A DNA stretch of 64,000 bases. Source: Sulfitobacter sp. LCG007 (GTDB lineage Bacteria; Pseudomonadota; Alphaproteobacteria; Rhodobacterales; Rhodobacteraceae). Numbering within the stretch: position 1 is the first letter of the stretch; the number at the start of each line of letters is the position of its first letter. The stretch lies in assembly GCF_040801785.1 (NCBI RefSeq), contig NZ_CP161805.1, forward strand, positions 3,038,001-3,102,000, given 5' to 3'. Below, piece after piece: positions 1-8,287 of the stretch. Both the position numbers and the translations under genes were made by a program. The notes beneath the pieces are model-generated. The model was not told the origin of the DNA. It saw only the letters and a list, made by a program, of their open reading frames with translations, and did not search any database.

Positions 1-341
1 CTTTCGTCGGCGTAGATCTCATCCGCCGCAGCGGCAAGCCAGTAGCCGCCTGACGCCGCCACATCCTCGACGAAGGCGATCACCGGTACGTTCTTCTCGG
101 CGGCAAGGCGCCGGATGCGCGCGCCGATCAGGGAGGACTGCACCGGCGATCCGCCCGGAGAGTTGATCAGCAGCGCGACCGCCGCGGGCTTGCCACGGCT
201 GAAGGCTTTCTCGAGAACAGGGGCCAATGCCGCGTCGTTCAGCGCGCCACGACCGGAGGCACTGATCATGCCGGACATGCGGACGACTGCGACGACGGGG
301 CCGTTATTCAGGAAGGGGATCCAGCGTTTCATGAAGCCCAT
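1..341 (-). CDS. S49 family peptidase (SppA/SohB-like), 5' part only
   Basis: The first 113 codons of a serine peptidase of family S49, which cleaves leftover signal peptides or membrane protein fragments in the cell envelope. The translation starts MGFMKRWIPFLNNGPVVAVV. It contains the beta-alpha pattern LLINSPGGSP near residue 70 and then AFVEDVAASGGYWLA, where the Ser of ASGGY is the family nucleophile. The catalytic Lys would lie beyond the window edge. The short N-terminus before the core fits the compact SohB or SppA-36K form rather than the double-length SppA. The ATG at 339-341 has only a weak ribosome site; the ATG three codons later is an alternative. The gene is cut by the window border. 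Confidence 0.85.
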   Translation of the reverse strand, partial: MGFMKRWIPFLNNGPVVAVVRMSGMISASGRGALNDAALAPVLEKAFSRGKPAAVALLINSPGGSPVQSSLIGARIRRLAAEKNVPVIAFVEDVAASGGYWLAAAADEIYADE

Positions 342-399
342 GTAGATTGCGGTACCGCGCCCGACAAGGCATTGGCGCGAAGTCTCCTCCCCCGCGCGC

Positions 400-1161
400 T
401 TATTGCCGCAGCCGCCATCCGGTGCGGAATATCCACCAGATCGCCCCAAGGCAAAGCGCCGTGAAGAGTCCGATGGCCAGCAGACTGATCCCGATGGGAA
501 CATCCGCCTGACCGAAAAAGGCCCACCGGAATCCCGAGATCAGGTAGACGACGGGATTGAACATCGACACCGTCTGCCAGAAGGGCGGCAGCATGCTGAT
601 CGAGTAAAAGGAGCCGCCGAGGAAAACCAGCGGCGTCACAACCAGCAGCGGCACAAGTTGCAGCTGCTCGAAGCTGCCGGCCCAGATACCGATGATGAAG
701 CCCATGAGCGCAAAGCTGACGCAGGTAAGCACGAGGAAGGCGATCATCGCGAAGGGATGCAGGATCGTTATGTCGACGAAGAAGAACGCCGTCATCAGAA
801 TGATCAGCCCGATGAGCAGGGCCTTGGTGGCCGCCGCGCCGACATAGCCCGCCACGATCTCGAGGAAGTTGACCGGAGCCGACAGCAGCTCGAAGACGGT
901 GCCGATGAACTTGGGAAAATAGATCCCGAAGGACGCGTTCGAGATACCCTGCGTGATGACCGACAGCATCACCAGCCCCGGCACGATGAAGGCGCCGTAG
1001 CTGACCCCCTCGACCTGGTCGATCCGGCTGCCGATGGCGGCACCGAACACCACGAAGTAGAGTGATGTCGAGATCACGGGCGAGATCATGCTCTGCGCGA
1101 TGGTGCGGAAGAATCGCGCCATCTCGAATGTGTATATCGCGCGGATGGCGGTCCAGTTCAT
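400..1161 (-). CDS. ABC-2 type transporter permease
   Basis: Membrane subunit (253 aa) of an ABC-2 family exporter. About six hydrophobic segments are visible, including [15 protein letters not shown] near residue 30, the pair around residues 115-145 and a last helix near residue 225. The region around [18 protein letters not shown] is typical of ABC-2 permeases of drug, polysaccharide or Nod-factor exporters. Its start codon overlaps the stop of the ATPase gene by 4 bases (ATGA), so the two are translationally coupled and almost certainly form one transporter. The cargo cannot be read from sequence. Confidence 0.88.
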   Translation of the reverse strand: MNWTAIRAIYTFEMARFFRTIAQSMISPVISTSLYFVVFGAAIGSRIDQVEGVSYGAFIVPGLVMLSVITQGISNASFGIYFPKFIGTVFELLSAPVNFLEIVAGYVGAAATKALLIGLIILMTAFFFVDITILHPFAMIAFLVLTCVSFALMGFIIGIWAGSFEQLQLVPLLVVTPLVFLGGSFYSISMLPPFWQTVSMFNPVVYLISGFRWAFFGQADVPIGISLLAIGLFTALCLGAIWWIFRTGWRLRQ

Positions 1162-2096
1162 GCCGCGTCGTCCTTCTTGCCCTGGTGGACGAGGTCCACG
1201 AAAATGTCCTCGAGGCTGCTCTGACGCGTCGCCACGTCCCGCAGCGTGAGACCGCAGGCGGAAACGTCGGAGAGCAGCTTGGTGATACCGGTCCGCTCGG
1301 CCCGGACGTCATAGGTGTAGACCAGCCGGTCGGGCGGCTCGAGCCGGAGGCCGTATTTCTCCAGCGGTTCCGGCACCGCATCGAGTGGATTGGACAGCTG
1401 CACCTCGAGCTCCTTCCTGCCCATCCGGTCCATCAGGCTGTGCTTTTCCTCGACCAGCAGCAGCTCGCCACCGGCGATCACGCCCACACGCTCGGCGATG
1501 GCCTCGGCCTCTTCGATGTAATGGGTCGTGAGCACGATGGTCACACCGCTTTCCTTGAGGCCCCTCACCACCTCCCACATGTCCTTGCGCAACTCGACGT
1601 CGACCCCCGCGGTCGGTTCGTCGAGAAACAGCAGTTGCGGTTCATGGGCCAGCGCCTTGGCGATGAGAACCCGGCGCTTCATCCCGCCGGACAACTCGCG
1701 GATCTGGCTGTTGCGCTTGTCCCAGAGGGAAAGCTGGCGCAATACCCTTTCGATCAGCGCGTCGTCCGAGGGTTTGCCGAACAGGCCGCGCGAAAAGCGC
1801 ACCGTGTTGGCGACCCGTTCGAAGGGTTCGAGCGTGATCTCCTGCGGCACAAGGCCGATCATCGACCGCGCGGCGCGATAGCCGTCGACGATGTCGTGCC
1901 CGCCGACCAACACCTTGCCAGACGTCATCCGGGTGATGCCGCAGACCGTCGAGATCAGCGTCGTCTTGCCCGCGCCGTTGGGCCCGAGAAGCGCGAGGAT
2001 CTCGCCCTTTTCGATCTGCAGCGTTACGCCCTTCAGAGCCTCGAACCCGCTGGAGTATGATTTCCGCAGGTCGTGAATATCGAGAATTGTCGTCAT
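1158..2096 (-). CDS. ABC transporter ATP-binding protein (ABC-2 exporter)
   Basis: ATPase subunit (312 aa) that powers the adjacent ABC-2 permease. Walker A is [10 protein letters not shown] near residue 38, the ABC signature is LSGGMKRRV near residue 136, and Walker B with the catalytic Glu is [10 protein letters not shown]; the switch His is in TTHYIEEAE. The extra C-terminal part of about 80 residues after the nucleotide-binding domain is usual for CcmA/NodI/DrrA-type ATPases. A GAAGAGG ribosome site sits 7-8 bases before the ATG. The gene is first in a two-gene operon with the permease. Confidence 0.9.
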   Translation of the reverse strand: MTTILDIHDLRKSYSSGFEALKGVTLQIEKGEILALLGPNGAGKTTLISTVCGITRMTSGKVLVGGHDIVDGYRAARSMIGLVPQEITLEPFERVANTVRFSRGLFGKPSDDALIERVLRQLSLWDKRNSQIRELSGGMKRRVLIAKALAHEPQLLFLDEPTAGVDVELRKDMWEVVRGLKESGVTIVLTTHYIEEAEAIAERVGVIAGGELLLVEEKHSLMDRMGRKELEVQLSNPLDAVPEPLEKYGLRLEPPDRLVYTYDVRAERTGITKLLSDVSACGLTLRDVATRQSSLEDIFVDLVHQGKKDDAA

Positions 2097-2218
2097 GCGG
2101 ATGCCTCTTCGCGGATGTCGGGACTACCTAATACGCAAATGTGCAGGGCAACAGTGCGGGTGCGCACAGTTGAGCCTGCGCAGGTGCGGTGCACCCAGGG
2201 TAAACGCGCCCCTCGGAC

Positions 2219-2743
2219 TCAGTCCTTGCCGGTCATCCTGGCGAACCAGCCACGCTTTTCCTCTACGGGCGCATCATCGGCCGGGGCGTCCTCGGCCTGT
2301 GTCGGGCCCTCGATGGTGTTCTGAAGGTTCTCGAAGAATTGGTCTGCCATCTTCTTGGCAAAGCCGTCGATGATGCGAGAGCCGAGCTGGGCAAGCTTTC
2401 CGCCCACCTTGGCATCGACATCGTAGCTGAGCTCGGTCCCGCCGTCCTTGGGCGTCATCCGCACCACGGCGCCGCCCTTTGCAAAGCCCGCCGCACCGCC
2501 CTTGCCCTCGCCGGTGATGGTCAGGCTCTCGTTCTCGACCATGTCCGACAGTTGAACCAGGCCCTTGAAGGTCGCCTTCACCGGTCCGACCTTCTGGACC
2601 ACGGTGGCCTCGAAGCCCTCTTCCGGCGATCCGGTAACCTCCTGCGCGCCCGGCACGCAGGCCTTGAGCACTTCTGGCGTCAGCAGCGCGGCATAGACCT
2701 GCGCGGGGCTGGCTGCGATCTGGCGGGTGTCTGACATCTGCAT
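2219..2743 (-). CDS. CoxG-like SRPBCC domain protein
   Basis: A 174-aa START/SRPBCC-fold protein of the CO dehydrogenase subunit G (CoxG) family. The family fold is seen from the N-terminal MSDTRQIAASPAQVYAALL (helix-grip start) through VLKACVPGAQ to the long C-terminal helix LGSRIIDGFAKKMADQFF. CoxG proteins help carbon monoxide dehydrogenase maturation and membrane attachment, but many homologues occur with no cox genes, as here, so the partner is unknown. The C-terminus is acidic, then ends with a basic aromatic tail (KRGWFARMTGKD) that could touch membrane. GAAGGAG lies 7 bases before the ATG at 2743. It is divergent from the EamA gene. Confidence 0.8.
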   Translation of the reverse strand: MQMSDTRQIAASPAQVYAALLTPEVLKACVPGAQEVTGSPEEGFEATVVQKVGPVKATFKGLVQLSDMVENESLTITGEGKGGAAGFAKGGAVVRMTPKDGGTELSYDVDAKVGGKLAQLGSRIIDGFAKKMADQFFENLQNTIEGPTQAEDAPADDAPVEEKRGWFARMTGKD

Positions 2744-2857
2744 GGGGCCACTCCTTCACTGTCGCGATCGTCATACCCCAAGCCGAAGGCCACCGCCACT
2801 GCACGAAACGCCAAGCGTTCATCTGGACACGGTCAGCGGCACTGGTAGGTGTTGCGC

Positions 2858-3832
2858 ATGACAGCAATCGCCCAGAATCGCGCGGGCGCGGGGATCGGGT
2901 TTATCCTCGCCGGCATCCTCGCAATTTCCCTCAACGACATGCTGATCAAGCATCTTTCGGGCGGCTATCCCCTGCACGAGATCGTCCTTGCGCGCAGTGC
3001 CATCGGCATCATCGTCTCGCTGTGCATCGTGCAGTTCGAAGGCGGATGGACAATCCTCAGGACCGCCCGTCCCGGCCTACAGCTGCTGCGCTGTCTGCTT
3101 GTGGTGATGTCGAACATGACATTCTTCGTGGCGCTTGCCGCCATTCCCCTGGCCGAGGCGACCGCGCTGTTCTTCGCCGCGCCGCTTTTCATCACCCTGC
3201 TTTCGGTTCCGTTTCTCGGCGAGAAGGTAGGCCCCATCCGGCTCGGGGCCGTCGCCGTGGGGTTTCTGGGCGTGCTGATCATGCAACGTCCCTGGGAAGG
3301 CGCCGCGAACCTCGAGGTCACACGGATCGTGCTCCTGCTGCCGGTTTTCTCCGCCATCACCTACGCGATGAACCAGATTCTCACCCGCAAGCTTGGCGTG
3401 ACAAGCAAGGCCTCGGCGCTCTCGGTCTATATCCAGGCGACCTTCATCGGCGTCTCGATGCTCTTTTTCCTATTCGCGGGTGACGGCCGATACGCCGCTG
3501 GGTCCGAGAGCGCGTCGCTCGGTTTCCTGCTGCGCGCCTGGGTCTGGCCGCATGGGTCGGATCTGTGGGTGATGATCGCGCTCGGGGCGAATTCGGCCAT
3601 CATCGGCTACTGCCTCGCGCAGGCCTACCGCCTTGCCGATGCCGCCACAGTGGCGCCATTCGAATACGTGGGCCTGCCTCTGGCGGTGTTCTGGGGCTGG
3701 GTCGTCTTCGGCGATCTGCCCAGCTGGGAGGTCTGGACCGGCATCATGCTGATCCTCGCCGCCGGGCTCTTCGTCTTCCTGCGCGAGCGCCAGAAGGCGC
3801 GGGCCATCACCCATCCGCCCGTGCGACGCTGA
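2858..3832 (+). CDS. EamA/DMT superfamily transporter
   Basis: Inner-membrane permease (324 aa) with about ten hydrophobic helices arranged as two EamA repeats, the first from about residue 10 to 145 and the second from about 150 to 300. Members of the drug/metabolite transporter superfamily usually export amino acids or other metabolites; the substrate is not evident here. Motifs such as LARSAIGIIVSL and PLAEATALFFAAPLFITLLS are characteristic of the first repeat. I place the start at the ATG at 2858, with AGGTG 7-8 bases upstream, rather than at an in-frame GTG nine bases earlier. It converges on the quinone reductase gene with 12 bases between the stops. Confidence 0.87.
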   Translation: MTAIAQNRAGAGIGFILAGILAISLNDMLIKHLSGGYPLHEIVLARSAIGIIVSLCIVQFEGGWTILRTARPGLQLLRCLLVVMSNMTFFVALAAIPLAEATALFFAAPLFITLLSVPFLGEKVGPIRLGAVAVGFLGVLIMQRPWEGAANLEVTRIVLLLPVFSAITYAMNQILTRKLGVTSKASALSVYIQATFIGVSMLFFLFAGDGRYAAGSESASLGFLLRAWVWPHGSDLWVMIALGANSAIIGYCLAQAYRLADAATVAPFEYVGLPLAVFWGWVVFGDLPSWEVWTGIMLILAAGLFVFLRERQKARAITHPPVRR

Positions 3833-3848
3833 GCGGGCGCCCCCTCAG
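3829..3848. terminator. Candidate bidirectional terminator hairpin
   Basis: The short space between two convergent stop codons carries CTGAG-C-GGG, a two-base turn and then CCC-C-CTCAG, a nearly perfect GC-rich inverted repeat. It overlaps both gene ends. No strong T tract follows on either strand, so the call rests on the position and symmetry. Confidence 0.4.
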
Positions 3849-4807
3849 GTCAGCTTCACCACCACCTTGCCCGTCGCCTTGCGCGTCCGCAGCAGATCAA
3901 GCGCCTCGCTGCCCTGTTCCAGCGGCAGGACATGGCTCACGTGGGGCCGGATGCGGCCCTCGACATACCATTCGATCAGGCGCCGGAAACTGTCGGTCAG
4001 CACTGAAGGCCTGAAGCGCATGTAGCCGCCCCAGTAAAAGCCGATCACCGTGAGGTTCTTGACCAGCAGGTGGTTGGCCTTGATCTGCGGCACGTCACCG
4101 GAGGCGAAGCCGAGCGGGATCAGGCGGGCCTCGGGATTGCAGGCGCGCATTGCGGCGGAAAACTGGGCCCCGCCCACCGGATCGTAAACGACGTCGGCCC
4201 CGCCAAGCGCCAGGACGGCCTCGCGGATGTCCTCGGTTTCCGAACAGATCAGGTGATCGGCCCCGGCGTCACGGGCGACGGAAAGCCTTTCCCGCCCCCT
4301 CGCGACCGCGATCACTTCGGCGCCCATCAGCTTGCCCAGCTCGACCGCTGTAAGGCCGACGCCGCCCGAGGCTCCGAGAACGAGCAACCGCTCTCCCGAT
4401 TGCAGGTGGGCCTTGTAGTCCAGAGCAACATGGCTGGTGCCGTAGGCGATCAGAAAGGCGGCGGCATCCACATCCGTCATGACATCCGGGATCGGCACGC
4501 AGAGCTCGGCCGGGATCACGGCATAGTCGGCAAGCGCGCCCATGCCGCAATACGAAGCGATACGCTGCCCCACCACGACCCCCTCGACCCCCTCGCCGAG
4601 GGCCGAGACCTTGCCGCACAGCTCCATTCCCAGGGTGAAGGGCAGCGGCGGGCGCTCCTGATAGGAGCCCTCGATCATCAGCAGATCGGCGAAATTCAGC
4701 CCGCAAGTCTCGACCTTGACCTGAACCTGACCCGGCCCCGGTTCGGGGCGATCGATATCGGACAGGGTCAATGGCTCGCCATGTCCGGTCACTTGCAAGG
4801 CGCGCAT
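3845..4807 (-). CDS. Zinc-independent quinone oxidoreductase (MDR family)
   Basis: A 320-aa NAD(P)H-dependent quinone or enone reductase of the medium-chain dehydrogenase/reductase superfamily. The catalytic domain begins MRALQVTGHGEPLTL, and NADPH is bound by a Rossmann motif GASGGVGLTAVELGKLMG near residue 140. The structural and catalytic zinc ligands of alcohol dehydrogenases are absent, as in the QOR/crotonyl reductase branch. The C-terminus RTRKATGKVVVKLT is typical. The start at 4807 has TGAGG 5-6 bases upstream; an extension to 4852 would add 15 residues not seen in the family. Confidence 0.88.
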   Translation of the reverse strand: MRALQVTGHGEPLTLSDIDRPEPGPGQVQVKVETCGLNFADLLMIEGSYQERPPLPFTLGMELCGKVSALGEGVEGVVVGQRIASYCGMGALADYAVIPAELCVPIPDVMTDVDAAAFLIAYGTSHVALDYKAHLQSGERLLVLGASGGVGLTAVELGKLMGAEVIAVARGRERLSVARDAGADHLICSETEDIREAVLALGGADVVYDPVGGAQFSAAMRACNPEARLIPLGFASGDVPQIKANHLLVKNLTVIGFYWGGYMRFRPSVLTDSFRRLIEWYVEGRIRPHVSHVLPLEQGSEALDLLRTRKATGKVVVKLT

Positions 4808-4870
4808 CGGTCGATCCTCAAGCTGGAGCCCTTTTCCAGAGGGCCAGAACACGCGCGGATTGGCAAGCTT

Positions 4871-5521
4871 TCACAGCAGCCCGCTGTCGGCCCAGTCGTC
4901 GAAGGTCGCGCCCTCGGGGAGGTCGGGCATGGGGGCGTTGAAATAGCCGCCGGTGAACAGGCGGAAGGGCACCCCGGCATTCGCGGCTGTAACGAGATCG
5001 ACATTGCTGTCGCCCACGTAGATCGCGTCGGCCGGCATGGTGCCCAGACGTTCCAGCGTATGGCGCAGCGGTGCCGCATCGGGCTTGGCGGGCCGCTCGG
5101 GACCGGCACCGACGATCTCGTCGAAGAATGAAGAAAGCCCCAGCGCCTTGCAGATCGCCGCCGCCGGGCCAGCCAGCTTGTTGGTGCAGATACCAAGCGC
5201 GATCCCCTCGTCGCGCAGCTTTGCGAGCGTCTCCGTCACGCCCGGATAGGGCCGCGTCAGATCGGTGGAATGCGTGTCGTAGATCTCGCGGAACAGGGCA
5301 AGCGCCTCCTCGTGCTCTGCGGGGGTCCGGCCTCCCGTCGCTTCGAGGCTGCGGGCCACCAGGGTCGAGACGCCGTCGCCGATGAACCCCGTCAGCGTCT
5401 CGAGATCGAGCGGCGCGCGGCCCAGGCGTCCCAGCATCCGGTTCATCGAGGCATGCAGATCCGGAGCGGAATGGATCAGCGTGCCGTCGAGGTCAAAGAC
5501 GATGGCCGCAGGACGCGTCAT
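4871..5521 (-). CDS. gph: Phosphoglycolate phosphatase-like HAD hydrolase
   Basis: A 216-aa haloacid dehalogenase superfamily phosphatase, probably hydrolysing 2-phosphoglycolate to glycolate in the cytoplasm. Motif I is FDLDGTLIHSAPDL near residue 8, whose first Asp is the nucleophile. Motif II is GICTNK near residue 115, and motif IV is YVGDSNVDLVTAANAG near residue 170. The helical cap between residues 15 and 90 has the Gph pattern FIGDGVSTLV. The ATG at 5521 is chosen because GGAG lies 9 bases upstream and DLDGT then sits at the usual place. The substrate is inferred from family resemblance. Confidence 0.82.
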   Translation of the reverse strand: MTRPAAIVFDLDGTLIHSAPDLHASMNRMLGRLGRAPLDLETLTGFIGDGVSTLVARSLEATGGRTPAEHEEALALFREIYDTHSTDLTRPYPGVTETLAKLRDEGIALGICTNKLAGPAAAICKALGLSSFFDEIVGAGPERPAKPDAAPLRHTLERLGTMPADAIYVGDSNVDLVTAANAGVPFRLFTGGYFNAPMPDLPEGATFDDWADSGLL

Positions 5522-5540
5522 CTGGTTTCTCCGGTTTCGT

Positions 5541-5654
5541 TCAGGGCAGAAGGACAGCGCGCAGGCCATAGGCCACCACACCCAGCGCGGCAACCGACAT
5601 CGCCCAGATCAGGACGAACCAGCCGAGGCGCCTGAGCCAGCGTGAGGCGGTCAA
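5541..5654 (-). CDS. DUF2474-type small bd-oxidase-associated membrane protein
   Basis: A 37-residue single-helix peptide. Read from a TTG at 5654-5652 it gives MTASRWLRRLGWF, then a hydrophobic helix LIWAMSVAALGVVAYG and a short tail. The RLGWFVLIW core is what I know from DUF2474 peptides, which lie after cydB/cioB in many proteobacteria and are counterparts of E. coli CydX. The TTG overlaps the cydB stop (TTGA), so translation would be coupled; there is no other start before the helix. It probably sits in the inner membrane as an accessory of the bd oxidase. Start codon use is inferred. Confidence 0.72.
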   Translation of the reverse strand: MTASRWLRRLGWFVLIWAMSVAALGVVAYGLRAVLLP

Positions 5655-6658
5655 TGATATCCTTCCTCCGGATCGATCTTGCCCCGGAAGACCCAGTAGG
5701 CATAGGCCGTGTAGGCCAGGATGAGCGGTATGAGGACAAGCGTTCCGACAAGGGTGAAGGCCAGCGACTCATCCGGCGCGGCGGCCTGCTCGATGGTCAG
5801 GCTCGGCGGGACGAGCCAGGGATAGAAGCTGATCCCGATGCCGGCGAAGCCAAGAACGAAGAGGGCCAGTGCGCACAGGAAAGGCGTCGCGTCGTGGTAG
5901 TTGCGCAAGCCATAGAACACACCGCCCGCGCAGAGCAGCACCAGAAAGGGCACCGTTACCGAGAAGATCGCCGTGGGCCAGGTGAACCAGCGCTCGAAAT
6001 AGACAGCCTCGGTGAAGGGGGTCCAGAGGCTGAAGATCGCCATGAAGACCAGCGTCGCGAGCGTCAGCGGCCAGGCGAGTTCACGCATGTGCGCCTGAAC
6101 GCGGCCCTCGAGTTTCAGCACCAGCCATGTGGCGCCGAGAAGCGCGTAGCCGGCGGTGACCGCGATTCCGGTGACGATCGAGAACGGTGTCAGCCAGTCC
6201 CACCAGCCGCCCGAATAGGCCCGGCCCGTGACCTCGATGCCCTGGACCAGCGCCCCCAGCGCGATGCCCTGGCACATGGCGGCGGTCAGCGACCCGCCGA
6301 AGAACGCCATGTCCCACAGCGGCTTCCAGCCCTTCGTGCGCCAGCGGTACTCGAAGGCCACACCGCGAAAGACGAGCCCGAGCAGCATCAGGATGATCGG
6401 CATGTAGAGGGCGGGCATCACCACGGCATAGGCCAGCGGAAAGACGGCGAAGAGCCCGCCGCCCCCGAGGACCAGCCAGGTCTCGTTGCCGTCCCAGACC
6501 GGGGCCACGGAGTTCATCATCACGTTGCGCTCGCCCTCGTCCTTGGTGACCGGAAAGAGCAGCGCGACGCCAAGGTCGAAGCCGTCGAGAATGACGTAGG
6601 TGAGCACCGCGAAGGCGATGATTCCTGCCCAGATGAAGGAAAGTTCCAGTCCGAACAT
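5651..6658 (-). CDS. cydB: Cytochrome bd-type ubiquinol oxidase subunit II
   Basis: Inner-membrane subunit II (335 aa) of a heme-copper-independent quinol oxidase that reduces O2 to water without pumping protons. Around eight to nine transmembrane helices are visible, beginning LSFIWAGIIAFAVLTYVILDG. The conserved GFDLGVALLFP and the VWDGNETWLVLGGG segment are hallmarks of the subunit. It follows cydA by 11 bases and overlaps the DUF2474 peptide, forming a cydA-cydB-DUF2474 operon. The overall resemblance, with a DUF2474 partner and short Q-loop in CydA, fits the CioAB (cyanide-insensitive) subgroup. Confidence 0.93.
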   Translation of the reverse strand: MFGLELSFIWAGIIAFAVLTYVILDGFDLGVALLFPVTKDEGERNVMMNSVAPVWDGNETWLVLGGGGLFAVFPLAYAVVMPALYMPIILMLLGLVFRGVAFEYRWRTKGWKPLWDMAFFGGSLTAAMCQGIALGALVQGIEVTGRAYSGGWWDWLTPFSIVTGIAVTAGYALLGATWLVLKLEGRVQAHMRELAWPLTLATLVFMAIFSLWTPFTEAVYFERWFTWPTAIFSVTVPFLVLLCAGGVFYGLRNYHDATPFLCALALFVLGFAGIGISFYPWLVPPSLTIEQAAAPDESLAFTLVGTLVLIPLILAYTAYAYWVFRGKIDPEEGYH

Positions 6659-6669
6659 CCGCTGCCCTC

Positions 6670-8082
6670 CTATTCCGCCATTGCGGGGTTCTGGTCGTCG
6701 TCATGTGCCGCCACGCTGCCCGCGGCGCGAACGGGACCGTCGCGCAATCCAAGCCGGGCGGCGGGGGTCGGCTCCTTGGCCATCATCCGAAGGATGTAAT
6801 AGACGCCCGCCCCGAAGACGAAGAAGTAGACCACCACAAAGGCGATGAGCGAGGCCGCGACAGCAGGCGCCTGCACCGGAGCGAGGCTGTCGGCGGTGCG
6901 CAAGAGCCCGTAGACGGTGAAGGGCTGGCGCCCGACCTCGGTCGTGATCCAGCCTGCCAGAACCGCGACGAAGCCCGCCGGCCCCATCGCCACCGCGGCG
7001 CGGTGAAGCCAGGGCGCGTCGTAAAGGCGATCCCGCATCCGCGCCCAGAGGCCCCAGAAGCCGAGGCCGAGCATTAGGAAGCCGAGCGAGATCATCACCC
7101 GGAAGGACCAGAAGACGATGCCGACAGGCGGCTGGTCGGCCTCCGGAATGGTGTCGAGCCCCGCCAGCGGCGCGTTCAGGTCATGCTTGAGGATGAGAGA
7201 GGAGAGCTTCGGGATCTGTACCGCATAGTCCACCCGCTTTTCCTCGGAGTTGGGGATGCCGAAGAGGATCAGGGGCGCGCCGTCGGGATGGCTGTCGTAA
7301 TGGCCCTCCATCGCCATGACCTTGGCGGGCTGGTGCTCGAGCGTGTTCAGCCCGTGCTGGTCGCCGGCGAATATCTGCAGCGGCGTGACGATGCAGAGCA
7401 TCCACATCGACATGGAGAACGAGCGGCGCGCGGCGCGGTTGCGGTTGTCGTGCAGAAGGTGCCATGCGGCGACGGCTCCGACCACAAGCGCCGTGGTGAG
7501 ATAGGCGGCAAGCACCATGTGCACGAGCCTGTAGGGGAAGGACGGATTGAAGACGATCTTCCACCAGTCGACCGGAACGAACTGACCGACGTCGTTGATG
7601 CCGTAGCCTGCCGGCGTATGCATCCAGCTGTTGACCGACAGGATCCATGTGGCCGACAGCAGCGTGCCGAAGGCCACCATGGCGGTTGCAGCCATGTGCA
7701 GGCCGTCGCCGACGCGATTGCGCCCGAACAGCATGATGCCGAGGAAGCCGGCCTCAAGGAAGAAGGCAGAGAGCACCTCGTAGGCCATCAGCGGTCCGAC
7801 CACTGGCCCGGCCTTGTCGGCGAAGACCGACCAGTTCGTGCCGAACTGGTAGGACATCACCAGTCCCGAAACGACCCCCATGCCGAATGCCACGGCGAAG
7901 ATCTTTTTCCAGTAGTTGAAAAGCGTGTGGTAGGCCTCGTCGCGGGTCCAGAGCCAGAGGCCGTTGAGCACCGCGAGATAGCTTGCCAGACCGATCGAGA
8001 AGGCGGGGAAGACGATATGGAACGAAACGGTGAAGGCGAACTGGATCCTCGCCAGCAGTTCCGCGGTCATTGCATCCGGCAT
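6670..8082 (-). CDS. cydA: Cytochrome bd-type ubiquinol oxidase subunit I (CioA-like)
   Basis: Subunit I (470 aa), which carries hemes b558, b595 and d and the quinol site. It starts MPDAMTAELLARIQFAFTVS, the conserved first helix with a heme-ligand His in the FHIVFPAFSIG segment. The GRQPF motif near residue 385 is the family GRQPW region. The Q-loop after FAGDQHGLNTLEHQPAK is short, as in the CioA subgroup. I place the start at the ATG at 8082, with AGGAGAG 7 bases upstream; the frame stays open upstream but the added sequence does not resemble the family. It is the first gene of the operon, with about 200 bases of noncoding DNA upstream. Confidence 0.94.
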   Translation of the reverse strand: MPDAMTAELLARIQFAFTVSFHIVFPAFSIGLASYLAVLNGLWLWTRDEAYHTLFNYWKKIFAVAFGMGVVSGLVMSYQFGTNWSVFADKAGPVVGPLMAYEVLSAFFLEAGFLGIMLFGRNRVGDGLHMAATAMVAFGTLLSATWILSVNSWMHTPAGYGINDVGQFVPVDWWKIVFNPSFPYRLVHMVLAAYLTTALVVGAVAAWHLLHDNRNRAARRSFSMSMWMLCIVTPLQIFAGDQHGLNTLEHQPAKVMAMEGHYDSHPDGAPLILFGIPNSEEKRVDYAVQIPKLSSLILKHDLNAPLAGLDTIPEADQPPVGIVFWSFRVMISLGFLMLGLGFWGLWARMRDRLYDAPWLHRAAVAMGPAGFVAVLAGWITTEVGRQPFTVYGLLRTADSLAPVQAPAVAASLIAFVVVYFFVFGAGVYYILRMMAKEPTPAARLGLRDGPVRAAGSVAAHDDDQNPAMAE

Positions 8083-8287
8083 TTCGACTCTCCTGGGCCC
8101 GACGCCGGCGCACCCCGCCGCTGGCCGTTCCCCTTCGGCAAGCCTAGGACATCTGGCCGGCCGGGGTCGAGAGCGCGCAGCGAGGTAATGGCGTCCCGGG
8201 GACGGTAACGGCACGGCTGGGCGCTGTCTCCCGGACAATACGCCGCGCGTGGGCATGCATGACCCCGCTCGAGCACCCGAGCCTGCG

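Noticed and set aside
2219-2743. Reading the CoxG-like gene as evidence for CO oxidation
   Set aside because: No coxS/M/L or coxDEF genes are near, and CoxG-like SRPBCC proteins are common outside cox operons.
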